A DNA stretch of 11,811 nucleotides from JBBECF01 sp040881945. GTDB taxonomy: Bacteria > Pseudomonadota > Alphaproteobacteria > Dongiales > Dongiaceae. Made by a program: the position numbers and the translations under genes. Location: assembly GCA_040881945.1 (NCBI GenBank), contig JBBECF010000202.1:1-11811 (forward strand). The letters run 5' to 3'. This document shows, piece after piece, positions 1-6,509 of the stretch. Numbering within the stretch: position 1 is the stretch's first letter; every line of letters starts with the position of its first letter. The notes under the pieces were generated by a model. The model made no database searches, was not told where the DNA came from, and was given only the letters and a program-made list of their open reading frames with translations.

Positions 1-67
1 ACCCACGGGAGTACCCCTTTCCCTCCCTGACACAAAATCCCTTACGTCACCCCGCCGGCGCAATGCC

Positions 68-96
68 TTGACCGGGCCGACGATCGATCGTATAGT
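68..96 (+). promoter_or_regulatory. Sigma70-type promoter of the amide operon
   Basis: TTGACC (68-73) and TATAGT (91-96) are separated by exactly 17 bases, close to the consensus -35 and -10 boxes. Transcription would start near A103, leaving a leader of about 100 bases before amiC. The spacer carries a perfect 12-base palindrome, ACGATCGATCGT (80-91), which could be an operator or chance. The start site is predicted from spacing only. Confidence 0.72.
80..91. repeat. 12-bp perfect palindrome in the promoter spacer
   Basis: ACGATCGATCGT reads the same on both strands and ends on the first base of the -10 box. A dimeric repressor bound here would block RNA polymerase, but no regulator for it is visible in the window and short GATC-rich palindromes arise easily. 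Function is unproven. Confidence 0.3.
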
Positions 97-111
97 TTTT
101 CCATAGGAGTT

Positions 112-160
112 CGTCCGGCAGGGGTGCCTGTCGGGCGATTCCAGGGGCAAGGGCGCTCTC
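112..160 (+). promoter_or_regulatory. Candidate ANTAR two-hairpin antiterminator leader
   Basis: Two small hairpins can form upstream of and overlapping the terminator. P1 has stem GGC/GCC (117-119/126-128) and hexaloop AGGGGT (120-125). P2 has stem GGGGC/GCTCT including two G-U pairs (144-148/155-159) and hexaloop AAGGGC (149-154). Both loops have A at position 1 and G at position 4 and are closed by a C-G pair, which is the known signature of RNA sites bound by ANTAR-domain antiterminators. P2 uses bases 154-159, the 5' arm of the terminator, so the two structures exclude each other. P1 competes with a perfect 8-bp stem (115-122/127-134) in another register, which may be the unbound form. 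The AmiR homologue encoded two genes downstream is the obvious ligand. Confidence 0.6.
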
Positions 161-190
161 GGGCCAGCAACGGCCGCGAGGGCGTTTTTT
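154..190 (+). terminator. Intrinsic terminator in the amiC leader
   Basis: The arm 154-165 pairs with 172-184: 12 base pairs, one of them G-U, with a single bulged G at 176 and hexaloop AGCAAC (166-171). It is followed at once by six T residues (185-190) and, after one G, four more. It lies downstream of a good promoter and upstream of the amiC ribosome binding site, so it would act as an attenuator of the whole operon and not end a gene. Its 5' arm is shared with the P2 hairpin. Confidence 0.75.
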
Positions 191-206
191 GTTTTCGGCG
201 GTTTTT

Positions 207-211
207 GAGGT
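207..211 (+). promoter_or_regulatory. Ribosome binding site that sets the amiC start
   Basis: GAGGT lies six bases before the GTG at 217. An in-frame GTG at 124 has an AGGAG 14 bases upstream, but that start would place the promoter-proximal hairpins and the terminator inside the coding region, and its extra 31 residues have no counterpart in AmiC. The 217 start is preferred. Confidence 0.6.
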
Positions 212-216
212 CAGCG

Positions 217-1428
217 GTGGCGACGCCGGCGATCTTGGGTCATGCCACGGTCCCTTTGGGCGTGGTCTTTTCGGTCAGCGGATCCTACCGCACCGTCGGG
301 CAGGAGATGCTGAACGGCGCGCTGCTGGCGCTGGAAGAGGTCAACGGCGACGCCGCCTTCGGCTTCGCCTTCGATCCCATCGTGGCCAATCCCGCCGGCG
401 ACACGGCCGCCTATCGCGCGGCGTGCGAGGCGATCCTGCGCGATCGGTCGGTTCGTCACATCCTCGGCTGCTATACCTCGTCGAGCCGAAAAGAAGTCAT
501 CCCGGCAATCGAGAAGTTCGATGCGCTGCTCTGGTATCCTTCGCACTACGAAGGCTTCGAGAGCAGCAACAACGTCATCTATACCGGCGCGTCGCCCAAT
601 CAGCACATCATTCCTTTGCTGCGGTATATGCTGCGCGAGCGCGGGCGCCGCGTCTACTGTGTCGGCTCCAACTACATCTGGGCCTGGGAAAACAACCGCA
701 TCCTGCGCGAGGCGGTGCAGGGCTGCGGTGGCGCCGTGCTGGCCGAGAAGTATCTGCCCGTGGGATCGGTCGACCTCGACCACATCATCCGGGAGATTCG
801 CGCGTTGCGGCCGGACTTCGTGTTCAACACGCTGATCGGCGATTCGAGCTACGCCTTTTATCGCGCCTACGCCGATGCCGATTTCGGCCATGGCAAGTTC
901 GGCCCGTCGGGCATTCCGGTCACCAGTTGCAGCCTGTCCGAGCCGGAGCTGCTGTCGATCGGCGGCCGCTGCGCGGCCGGCCACATCGCCTCCAGCGTCT
1001 ATTTCCAAAGCATCGACCGGCCGTGCAACCGCGGCTTCGTGGACAGGTACCGCGCGCGCTTCGGCGCGGAAAAGGTGACGTCGGCGGACGCCGAGGCCTC
1101 TTACGTCTCCGTGGTTCTCCTGGCCAGCGCCATTCGAGACGCGGGGTCCAGCGACATCGACGACGTGAAAAAGGCGCTGTACCGCTGCCGATTGGAAGCG
1201 CCGCAGGGACCGATTTGGATCGACGCGGAGAACAATCATAGCTTTCTGACGCCGGCGCTCGGCGTATCGCGAGCGGACGGCCAGTTCGACATCCTCTGGC
1301 GGGCCGGCGAGCCGGTCAAACCCGACCCCTATCTGGTGTGGTTCGACGTGAACGCGCTGGCCGCGGAGTTGAGCGATTCGGGGCGGGCGGGCAGCCGCCG
1401 CGGCGAATTGCGGGTGGTTCCGACATGA
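217..1428 (+). CDS. amiC: AmiC-like amide sensor / negative regulator of the amide operon
   Basis: A 403-residue protein of the periplasmic-binding-protein fold that lacks a signal peptide, so it should act in the cytoplasm. It closely matches remembered Pseudomonas aeruginosa AmiC (about 385 residues). Residues 12-23 give the first strand (VPLGVVFSVSGS). Residues 84-115 give GCYTSSSRKEV...DALLWYPSHYEGFE, which corresponds to the amide-pocket stretch of AmiC, followed by TGASPNQ and, near the C-terminus, EAPQGPIWIDAENNHS and KPDPY. In the known system AmiC binds AmiR and holds it silent until a short amide binds. The start is GTG 217 with an SD at 207-211; the upstream GTG at 124 would extend it through the leader terminator. 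The TGA at 1426-1428 overlaps the amiR start as ATGA, pointing to coupled translation and a stoichiometric complex. A UrtA-type transport protein is the alternative, but the missing signal and the adjacent amiR argue against it. Confidence 0.88.
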   Translation: MATPAILGHATVPLGVVFSVSGSYRTVGQEMLNGALLALEEVNGDAAFGFAFDPIVANPAGDTAAYRAACEAILRDRSVRHILGCYTSSSRKEVIPAIEKFDALLWYPSHYEGFESSNNVIYTGASPNQHIIPLLRYMLRERGRRVYCVGSNYIWAWENNRILREAVQGCGGAVLAEKYLPVGSVDLDHIIREIRALRPDFVFNTLIGDSSYAFYRAYADADFGHGKFGPSGIPVTSCSLSEPELLSIGGRCAAGHIASSVYFQSIDRPCNRGFVDRYRARFGAEKVTSADAEASYVSVVLLASAIRDAGSSDIDDVKKALYRCRLEAPQGPIWIDAENNHSFLTPALGVSRADGQFDILWRAGEPVKPDPYLVWFDVNALAAELSDSGRAGSRRGELRVVPT

Positions 1429-2060
1429 ACGCGCGAATCCCGAATTTCCGCGGGCAGCGGGCGCTGGTTCTGCATCGGCCGGACCGCAATCGCGATGCGA
1501 TCGTCGAGCAGTTGGAGCGCCTGGGTGCGCTTCCCGGCGTGCTGTGGCCGGCGGAGCGCATATCGGCCGACGAATTGGACGTGCTGTTCTTCGATTCCGA
1601 TCTGGGATTCGACGAACAGTTCTCCTGGAAGCCGGGCGCGGCGCCGGCGCCGATGATCGCCGTTCTGGGCTCCGAGGCGCCGGGCCGGCTGGAATGGACC
1701 TTGGCGCAGGAGCCCTCGGCCTACCTCATCAAACCCGTCGGCTCCACCGGCGTCTTCACCGCCCTCTCGATCGCCTACCACAATTATTCTCTGAAGCGCT
1801 CGCGCGAGGACGCGCTGCGGCGAATCGAGGAGCGTCTGAATCTACGAGGCATCGTCCTGCACGCGGCGCTGACGCTGATGAAGCGCCACGGGATCGACGA
1901 CCAGGAGGCCATGGCTCTCTTGCGCGCGGAAAGCATGCATCGCCGCATGAGCCTGGAAGCCTTCAGCGCTCTGGTGCTGGAGGGGCGGTGGCTGGGAGCT
2001 GGCTCGCCGCAACGCAAGGAGGCGCGCCGGCGCTCGGGCGGGAGGGCAGGCTTGTCTTAG
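1425..2060 (+). CDS. amiR: AmiR-like ANTAR-domain transcription antiterminator
   Basis: A 211-residue protein starting at the ATG that overlaps the amiC stop. Residues 10-115 resemble a receiver domain. Residues 118-140 are a charged helical stretch suited to the coiled coil seen in AmiR. Residues about 128-186 match an ANTAR RNA-binding domain (ALTLMKRHGIDDQEAMALLR, then MHRRMSLEAF), parallel to the LMQRHGWDEREA stretch of Pseudomonas AmiR. The family binds paired hairpins in leader RNA to prevent termination; the likely target here is the leader at 112-160. Unlike P. aeruginosa AmiR, this receiver has an Asp at the end of strand 3 (D57 in FFDSD) and the Lys of a KP motif (K103), though the N-terminal acidic pair is not evident. 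Control is therefore most likely by sequestration in an AmiC complex. The tail after residue 190 is basic and low in complexity. Confidence 0.87.
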   Translation: MNARIPNFRGQRALVLHRPDRNRDAIVEQLERLGALPGVLWPAERISADELDVLFFDSDLGFDEQFSWKPGAAPAPMIAVLGSEAPGRLEWTLAQEPSAYLIKPVGSTGVFTALSIAYHNYSLKRSREDALRRIEERLNLRGIVLHAALTLMKRHGIDDQEAMALLRAESMHRRMSLEAFSALVLEGRWLGAGSPQRKEARRRSGGRAGLS

Positions 2061-2147
2061 CTCGATGTCCGGGCACGCATGACCGCCCAACCGGACGCTA
2101 CGAGCACGCGGAAGTATCGATCGGCACAAGCAGGGGAGGAGAAGACG

Positions 2148-3704
2148 ATGAGCAAGGACAAACCGGACGCACCGAAGGCCGATGCGACGAGCGCGTCGGG
2201 CACGACCGCCGGCGGCAAGTTCTCCGGCTTCGAAACGGATCGGCGGACACTGTTGAAAGGCCTGGGCCTGACCGGGTTGGCGGCCGGAATCGGCGATGCC
2301 GCCGGGTTCCGCGGGTTCGGCTTCACGCGCTCGGCGCACGCGCAGGAAACCGGACCGGTCAAGATCGGCTTCATCGAGGATGAGTCCGGCAATTTGTCGG
2401 TCTATGGGTTGCAGAAGCTTCACGCCGCGCAACTGGCCGTGAAGGAGATCAACGAGGGCAAGACCCTGAAAGGGGCGCCCAATATCGGTACGGGCGGTTA
2501 CGGCGCCATCGGGCAGTATGCCGGCCGGCCGCCGACGATCGGCAAGGAAGGCACCGACCTGCCGGTCGTCGATGACGGCGGCGCCAAGGACAAGAACCAG
2601 GTGGTCTTCGCCGAGGACGACGATGTCTTCATCGATTCCGGGGACAAGGGCATCCTCGGCCGCGAAGCCCAGTTGATGTCGATGGACGGCCAAAGCAACA
2701 ACGCGCTTTGGCAGCAGCTTGCCCGCCGCTTGATCCAAGAAGACAAGGTCGACGTGCTGGTGGCCGGCTTCGCCAGCGCCGAGCGCGAAGCGATCCGGCC
2801 GATCGTCGATCAATTCAAGCAGCTCTACTTCTACACCAACCAGTACGAAGGCGGGGTCGCCGACTCCAACACCTTCTGCACCGGCCCGGTCTGCGAACAA
2901 CAGGTCATTCCGACGGTGCAGTACATGGTCGAGAAGTTCGGCCCGCGCTGCTACACCATCGCCGCCGACTACAATTTCGGCCAGTTGACAGCGGCCTGGG
3001 CGCGCGCCTTCGCCCCGCTGGTGGGCGGCCAGATCATCGGCGAGGAGTTCATCCCGCTGTCGGTCTCCGAATTCAGCCAGGTGATCGCCCGCATCCAGCA
3101 GGCCAAGCCCGACTGGGTGTTCACCCTGCTCGTCGGCCAGAACCACCACAACTACTACCCGCAGGCGGCGGCGGCGGGCCTGAGTTTCCCCATGGCCTCG
3201 ACCGTCAACATGGCCCAAGGCTATGAGCACAAGCGCTTCCCGCCGCCGTCGCTCAAGGGCATGCACAACGCCATCCAGTACCAGATGGAGGTGCCGTCGG
3301 CGCGCAACCGGGCGTTCGTCAAGCGCTGGATGGCCATGTTCCCGAACGACCAGTACATCGGCGAAATGGCGCAGAACACCTACTTCACCATCCACATGTA
3401 CGCGCAGGCCGCACGGCTTGCGGGCACGACCGACCAGGAGACGGTGAAGAAGGCGTTGGAACTGGGCTGGAGCATCGAGGCGCCGGAAGGCGCGGTGTTC
3501 CTGGAGCCCGGCACGCATCACTGCGCGCACTACATCCGGCTGGCCGTGTGCGACGAAAACCATAACGTCAGCTTCGTGCGTGAATGGCCGATGATCCAGG
3601 CCTGGTGGCTGCAGCGCCTGGGCGTCAATCTGATCCGCAATCCCGAGTACAAGCAGTACGTGCCGGACGAGGATCCGTACTTCGCGCTGTTCGGGAAGAA
3701 GTAG
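2148..3704 (+). CDS. urtA: Amide/urea-type ABC transporter substrate-binding protein (UrtA/FmdD-like) with Tat signal
   Basis: A 518-residue periplasmic binding protein of the branched-chain amino acid/urea/amide class. The ATG at 2148 is chosen because GGGGAGGA (2133-2140) lies just upstream; an in-frame ATG at 2079 lacks such a site. Residues 31-37 (DRRTLLK) form a twin-arginine motif, followed by a hydrophobic stretch and a likely cleavage site after AHA (65). The mature part begins VKIGFIEDESGNLSVYG. FYTNQYEGG (228-236) matches the YEG pocket motif of UrtA and AmiC, and CTGPVC (244-249) could form a disulfide. It is longer than the roughly 400-440 residues usual for UrtA/FmdD: about 45-50 extra residues rich in Gly and Asp lie between about 105 and 185. 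Operon position before two permeases, two ATPases and an amidase supports short amides or urea as ligand; which one cannot be read from sequence. Confidence 0.85.
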   Translation: MSKDKPDAPKADATSASGTTAGGKFSGFETDRRTLLKGLGLTGLAAGIGDAAGFRGFGFTRSAHAQETGPVKIGFIEDESGNLSVYGLQKLHAAQLAVKEINEGKTLKGAPNIGTGGYGAIGQYAGRPPTIGKEGTDLPVVDDGGAKDKNQVVFAEDDDVFIDSGDKGILGREAQLMSMDGQSNNALWQQLARRLIQEDKVDVLVAGFASAEREAIRPIVDQFKQLYFYTNQYEGGVADSNTFCTGPVCEQQVIPTVQYMVEKFGPRCYTIAADYNFGQLTAAWARAFAPLVGGQIIGEEFIPLSVSEFSQVIARIQQAKPDWVFTLLVGQNHHNYYPQAAAAGLSFPMASTVNMAQGYEHKRFPPPSLKGMHNAIQYQMEVPSARNRAFVKRWMAMFPNDQYIGEMAQNTYFTIHMYAQAARLAGTTDQETVKKALELGWSIEAPEGAVFLEPGTHHCAHYIRLAVCDENHNVSFVREWPMIQAWWLQRLGVNLIRNPEYKQYVPDEDPYFALFGKK

Positions 3705-3706
3705 AA

Positions 3707-3727
3707 ACATCCGGCCAAAACGGATGT
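3707..3727 (+). other. Stem-loop just after the binding-protein stop codon
   Basis: ACATCCG (3707-3713) pairs perfectly with CGGATGT (3721-3727) around a 7-base loop, starting two bases after the urtA stop. No T-run follows, so it is unlikely to be a terminator alone. Such hairpins often protect the 3' end of an abundant binding-protein mRNA. That role is inferred. Confidence 0.5.
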
Positions 3728-3747
3728 AATACCGGTCTCGGGTCGAA

Positions 3748-3786
3748 CGGCCGCGCGCCCACTCTTGACGCCGGGGCGCGCGGCCG
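3748..3786 (+). other. 13-bp GC-only hairpin between urtA and urtB
   Basis: CGGCCGCGCGCCC (3748-3760) pairs perfectly with its reverse complement at 3774-3786 across a 13-base loop (3761-3773). Every pair is G-C. The downstream bases are G-rich, not T-rich, so this is not a canonical intrinsic terminator. Together with the hairpin at 3707-3727 it fills most of the 122-base gap, the largest gap between genes of this operon, and could stall polymerase, block exonucleases or divide the transcript. Confidence 0.6.
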
Positions 3787-3826
3787 GCGGATTGGGGCGG
3801 ACGATCCTCGAGCGCCGAAGGCGAAG

Positions 3827-4720
3827 ATGGAAACCCTGCCGGTTGTCGCAAGCGTTCTCTATCAGTTCGGCACGAACGGGGCTTTCCTGCTGCTCTGCGG
3901 GCTCGGCCTGATCGTCATCCTCGGCATGATGAACATCATCAACCTCGCGCATGGCGAATTGATGATGCTGGGCGCCTATGCCGCCACCGTCGTCTATCAG
4001 CGTGGCGTGCCGTTTCCAATGGCGGCGCTCGTCGCCTTCGTTGTCGTCGCCCTGGTTGGGGCCGTTCTCGAGCGCTTGATCGTACGACGCTTCTATGGGC
4101 GCGAGCTGGGCGCTCTCGTCGTGACCTGGGGCATCAGCCTGATCCTCAGCCAGGGCACGCTGCTGGTGCTCGGTCCGTTCATGCCGGGCATTCCGATTCC
4201 CGGCGGTTCGATCGCGCTCGGTGTGTACTCGTTCTCGGTCTACTGGCTGATGCTGATCGGCGTGTGCGTCGGCGTCGTTCTGGCGCTGGCTTGGCTGTAT
4301 AACCGCACGACCTTCGGGTTGCAGGCGCGGGCCACCATGCAGAATGCGGCGATGGCGCGCGCCCTGGGCGTGAACACCGACCGGATCTATATGCTGACCT
4401 TCAGCCTGGGCGCGGGGCTCGCCGGGTTCAGCGGCGCGCTGCTGGCGCCGACCACCTCGATCATGCCGTTCATGGGCCAACAGTTCGTCGCGCCCGCCTT
4501 CATCACCGTGGTCGTCGGCGGCGCGACGAACGTCATCGCCGGCGCGGTGGGCAGTAGCATTCTGCTGTCTCTGGTGCGCACCCCGGTGGGCTTCGCCTTC
4601 GGCGCGTTCCTCGGGCTGGTCGCCCTGCTGTTCGCCGCCCTCATCATCATTCGTTTGATGCCCAACGGCATTTCCGCCTATTTGCAGCGCTGGATCGATC
4701 GGCGCTGGGGGCTGGGCTAG
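3827..4720 (+). CDS. urtB: UrtB/LivH-family ABC transporter permease
   Basis: A 297-residue integral membrane protein with about eight hydrophobic segments. The start is ATG 3827, preceded by GAAGG at 3817-3821; the reading frame stays open upstream to 3584, but that part overlaps urtA and the hairpin region and is not membrane-like. LGMMNIINLAHGELMMLGAY near residues 31-50 is the typical N-terminal signature of LivH/UrtB permeases. TTFGLQARATMQNAAMARALG is the cytoplasmic loop that contacts the ATPase. Its length fits LivH and amide-transport permeases; many UrtB proteins of dedicated urea systems carry a long N-terminal extension that is absent here, so amide specificity is as likely as urea. 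It pairs with urtC, which starts three bases after this stop. Confidence 0.87.
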   Translation: METLPVVASVLYQFGTNGAFLLLCGLGLIVILGMMNIINLAHGELMMLGAYAATVVYQRGVPFPMAALVAFVVVALVGAVLERLIVRRFYGRELGALVVTWGISLILSQGTLLVLGPFMPGIPIPGGSIALGVYSFSVYWLMLIGVCVGVVLALAWLYNRTTFGLQARATMQNAAMARALGVNTDRIYMLTFSLGAGLAGFSGALLAPTTSIMPFMGQQFVAPAFITVVVGGATNVIAGAVGSSILLSLVRTPVGFAFGAFLGLVALLFAALIIIRLMPNGISAYLQRWIDRRWGLG

Positions 4721-4723
4721 GCC

Positions 4724-5773
4724 ATGGCGTTGCTTCGTCTGCTCGGCGGCACCGAGGATATCGGCCGGTCGCGGTGGTTCTGGCTGGGTTTCGCCGTCGT
4801 CGTGCTCGGGTTCTTCCTGTATCCGCTGTGGATCAGCGAGTTTGGCGCCTCGAACATCGCCTACTATCTGCTCAACCTGCCGCTGGCCTTCGGCCTGTGC
4901 TTGTTGTGGGGCTATTGCGGCGTGCTGAGTTTCGGCCAGGTCGCCTTTTTCGGCATCGCCGGCTATGTCTACGGGATCGTCGCCGGCAACATGATCGGCA
5001 ATGCCTGGGGTCCGCTGACGGGGGCGCTCGTCGGGCTGCTCGCCAGCGCCGTGCTCGCCGCCGTCTTCGGCTATTTCGTGTTCTTCGCGCGGGTCCAGCG
5101 TTGGATCGTGCCGATCCTGACCCTGGTGCTGACCCTGCTGCTCGAGACCTTTCTCGGCCAGACGGCCGGATATCAATGGCGCGTCGGTACGGTCCAACTC
5201 GGCGGCTATAACGGGATGACGGGCATTCCGCCGTTTCAGATCGGCGATCTGATCTTCTTCGGCTACCCGTTCTACTACTACGTGCTGGTCGTCGTATTGG
5301 CCTGCTACCTGGCCTGTCGCATGCTGGTGAATTCGCGCCACGGCAAGGTGATGTTGGCGATCCGCGAGGATCCCGTGCGCACTGAGCTGCTGGGTTACGA
5401 CATCCGGGCGCGGCAGCTCGTCGTGTTCGTGCTGGCCGCGGTGCTGTCGGGCCTGTCGGGCCTCCTCTACGTGCAGTGGGGCAACTACATCACGCCGTCC
5501 CAGGTGGGGCTGCTGCAGGCGTCGCTGCCGGTGATCTGGGTGGCCGTGGGCGGGCGCGATAGCCTGCTGGCGGTCGCCGTGGGAACTTACGGTCTGAACT
5601 GGCTGAACTACTCTCTGTCCTCGGCCGGCAACCAGTATGCGCTGGTGATTATCGGCGGCCTGCTGGTCGCCGTCATGCTGTTCTTCCCGCGCGGCATCGT
5701 CGTCACCCTGGCGCGGGCGAAGTGGCGTCGCGGCTGGCGCGCGGCGCTGAGCCAGTCCGGCTCGGTGGACTGA
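4724..5773 (+). CDS. urtC: UrtC/LivM-family ABC transporter permease
   Basis: A 349-residue membrane protein, the second permease of the importer. LCLLWGYCGVLSFGQVAFFGIAGY is the characteristic LivM/UrtC motif. SRHGKVMLAIREDPVRTELLGYD is the coupling loop that meets the ATPases, followed by the hydrophobic LAAVLSGLSGLLYVQWGNYITP stretch. The usual glycine-rich GGxGTLxGPxxGA segment near the C-terminus reads GGRDSLLAVAVGTYG, a diverged version. The gene starts three bases after urtB and ends one base before urtD, so translation is probably coupled. Substrate is inferred from the neighbours as short amides or urea. Confidence 0.86.
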   Translation: MALLRLLGGTEDIGRSRWFWLGFAVVVLGFFLYPLWISEFGASNIAYYLLNLPLAFGLCLLWGYCGVLSFGQVAFFGIAGYVYGIVAGNMIGNAWGPLTGALVGLLASAVLAAVFGYFVFFARVQRWIVPILTLVLTLLLETFLGQTAGYQWRVGTVQLGGYNGMTGIPPFQIGDLIFFGYPFYYYVLVVVLACYLACRMLVNSRHGKVMLAIREDPVRTELLGYDIRARQLVVFVLAAVLSGLSGLLYVQWGNYITPSQVGLLQASLPVIWVAVGGRDSLLAVAVGTYGLNWLNYSLSSAGNQYALVIIGGLLVAVMLFFPRGIVVTLARAKWRRGWRAALSQSGSVD

Positions 5774-5774
5774 G

Positions 5775-6506
5775 ATGCCGGCGACCGAGTCGCCGATCCT
5801 GCGGACCGAGGCGCTGGACAAGCGCTTCGGCGGCATCGTGGCGACCGAGAACGTCAGCCTGGCGGTGCCGCGCGGCGAGCTGCGCTGCATCATCGGGCCG
5901 AACGGCGCGGGCAAATCGACGCTGTTCGCGCTGCTCTGCGGCATCCACAGGCCGGACGCCGGGCGCGTCTTTCTCAAAGGCGAGGACGTTACCCACCTGC
6001 CGGCCTTCCGCCGCGTCCGCCGCGGTCTCGGACTGACCTTCCAGACGAACCGGGCCTACCACAACCTGTCGGTGCGCCAGAACCTGGCCGCGCCGCTGAG
6101 CGTGGCCAGGACCGCGCGCACGTACGAGGCCGAGGAACGCTACCGCTACGCCCTGCGCATCTTCGGCCTGGACGAATCGAGCGAGATGCCCGCCCGCGAG
6201 CTGCCCCACCATCAACTTCAGTGGCTGGAGATTGCTATGGTCCTGGCCGGCGGGCCGGAGGTCTTGCTGTTGGACGAACCCACGGCCGGCATGTCGCCGG
6301 ACGAGACGCTGCAGACGGCGAGCGTGCTGCAGTACCTGAATCGCGGCGGCCTGACGATCGTGGTCGTCGAACATGACATCGCCTTCGTGCGCGAGGTCGC
6401 ACAGACCATTACCGTGCTGCATCAGGGGCGCATCTGGGTGGAGGGCAGCGTCGCGGCGGTGACGGCGAACGAAGAGGTTCGCAAGATCTATCTGGGGCAG
6501 GCCTGA
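5775..6506 (+). CDS. urtD: UrtD/LivG-family ABC transporter ATPase with degenerate signature motif
   Basis: A 243-residue nucleotide-binding subunit. Walker A is GPNGAGKST (41-49), the Q-loop is Q90, Walker B is VLLLDEP (163-169) with catalytic E168, and the switch His is H200 in VVEHD. The ABC signature, normally LSGGQ or LSHGQ, reads LPHHQ (143-147), so both the Ser and the Gly that contact the gamma phosphate across the dimer are replaced; the rest of the helix (LQWLEIAMVLA) is normal UrtD. In the heterodimer with UrtE this would make one of the two ATP sites impaired, since LSGGQ of UrtE is intact. The start ATG at 5775 is one base after the urtC stop. The change is an in-frame substitution with no sign of a frameshift. 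Confidence 0.88.
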   Translation: MPATESPILRTEALDKRFGGIVATENVSLAVPRGELRCIIGPNGAGKSTLFALLCGIHRPDAGRVFLKGEDVTHLPAFRRVRRGLGLTFQTNRAYHNLSVRQNLAAPLSVARTARTYEAEERYRYALRIFGLDESSEMPARELPHHQLQWLEIAMVLAGGPEVLLLDEPTAGMSPDETLQTASVLQYLNRGGLTIVVVEHDIAFVREVAQTITVLHQGRIWVEGSVAAVTANEEVRKIYLGQA

Positions 6507-6509
6507 GCC

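Noticed and set aside
28..49. TGAC...GTCA half-sites upstream of the promoter as an operator
   Set aside because: Four-base arms with a 14-base gap are expected by chance; no matching regulator is in the window.
124..216. N-terminal extension of amiC from GTG 124
   Set aside because: It would translate through the putative hairpins and terminator, adds 31 residues without AmiC counterpart, and has a poorly spaced SD; GTG 217 has GAGGT at good distance.
2067..2096. GTCCGG...CCGGAC inverted repeat between amiR and urtA as a second ANTAR site or terminator
   Set aside because: Only 6 bp with an 18-base loop, no T-run, and no A1/G4 hexaloop.
1842..3851. 669-codon open frame on the minus strand
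   Set aside because: It is antisense to urtA and part of amiR, has Arg/His/Ala-rich composition typical of shadow frames in high-GC DNA, and shows no recognisable domain.
3530..5977. 815-codon open frame on the minus strand
   Set aside because: It is opposite the clearly real urtB and urtC; the low-complexity His/Gln/Arg/Asp-rich translation is a mirror of membrane-protein codons.
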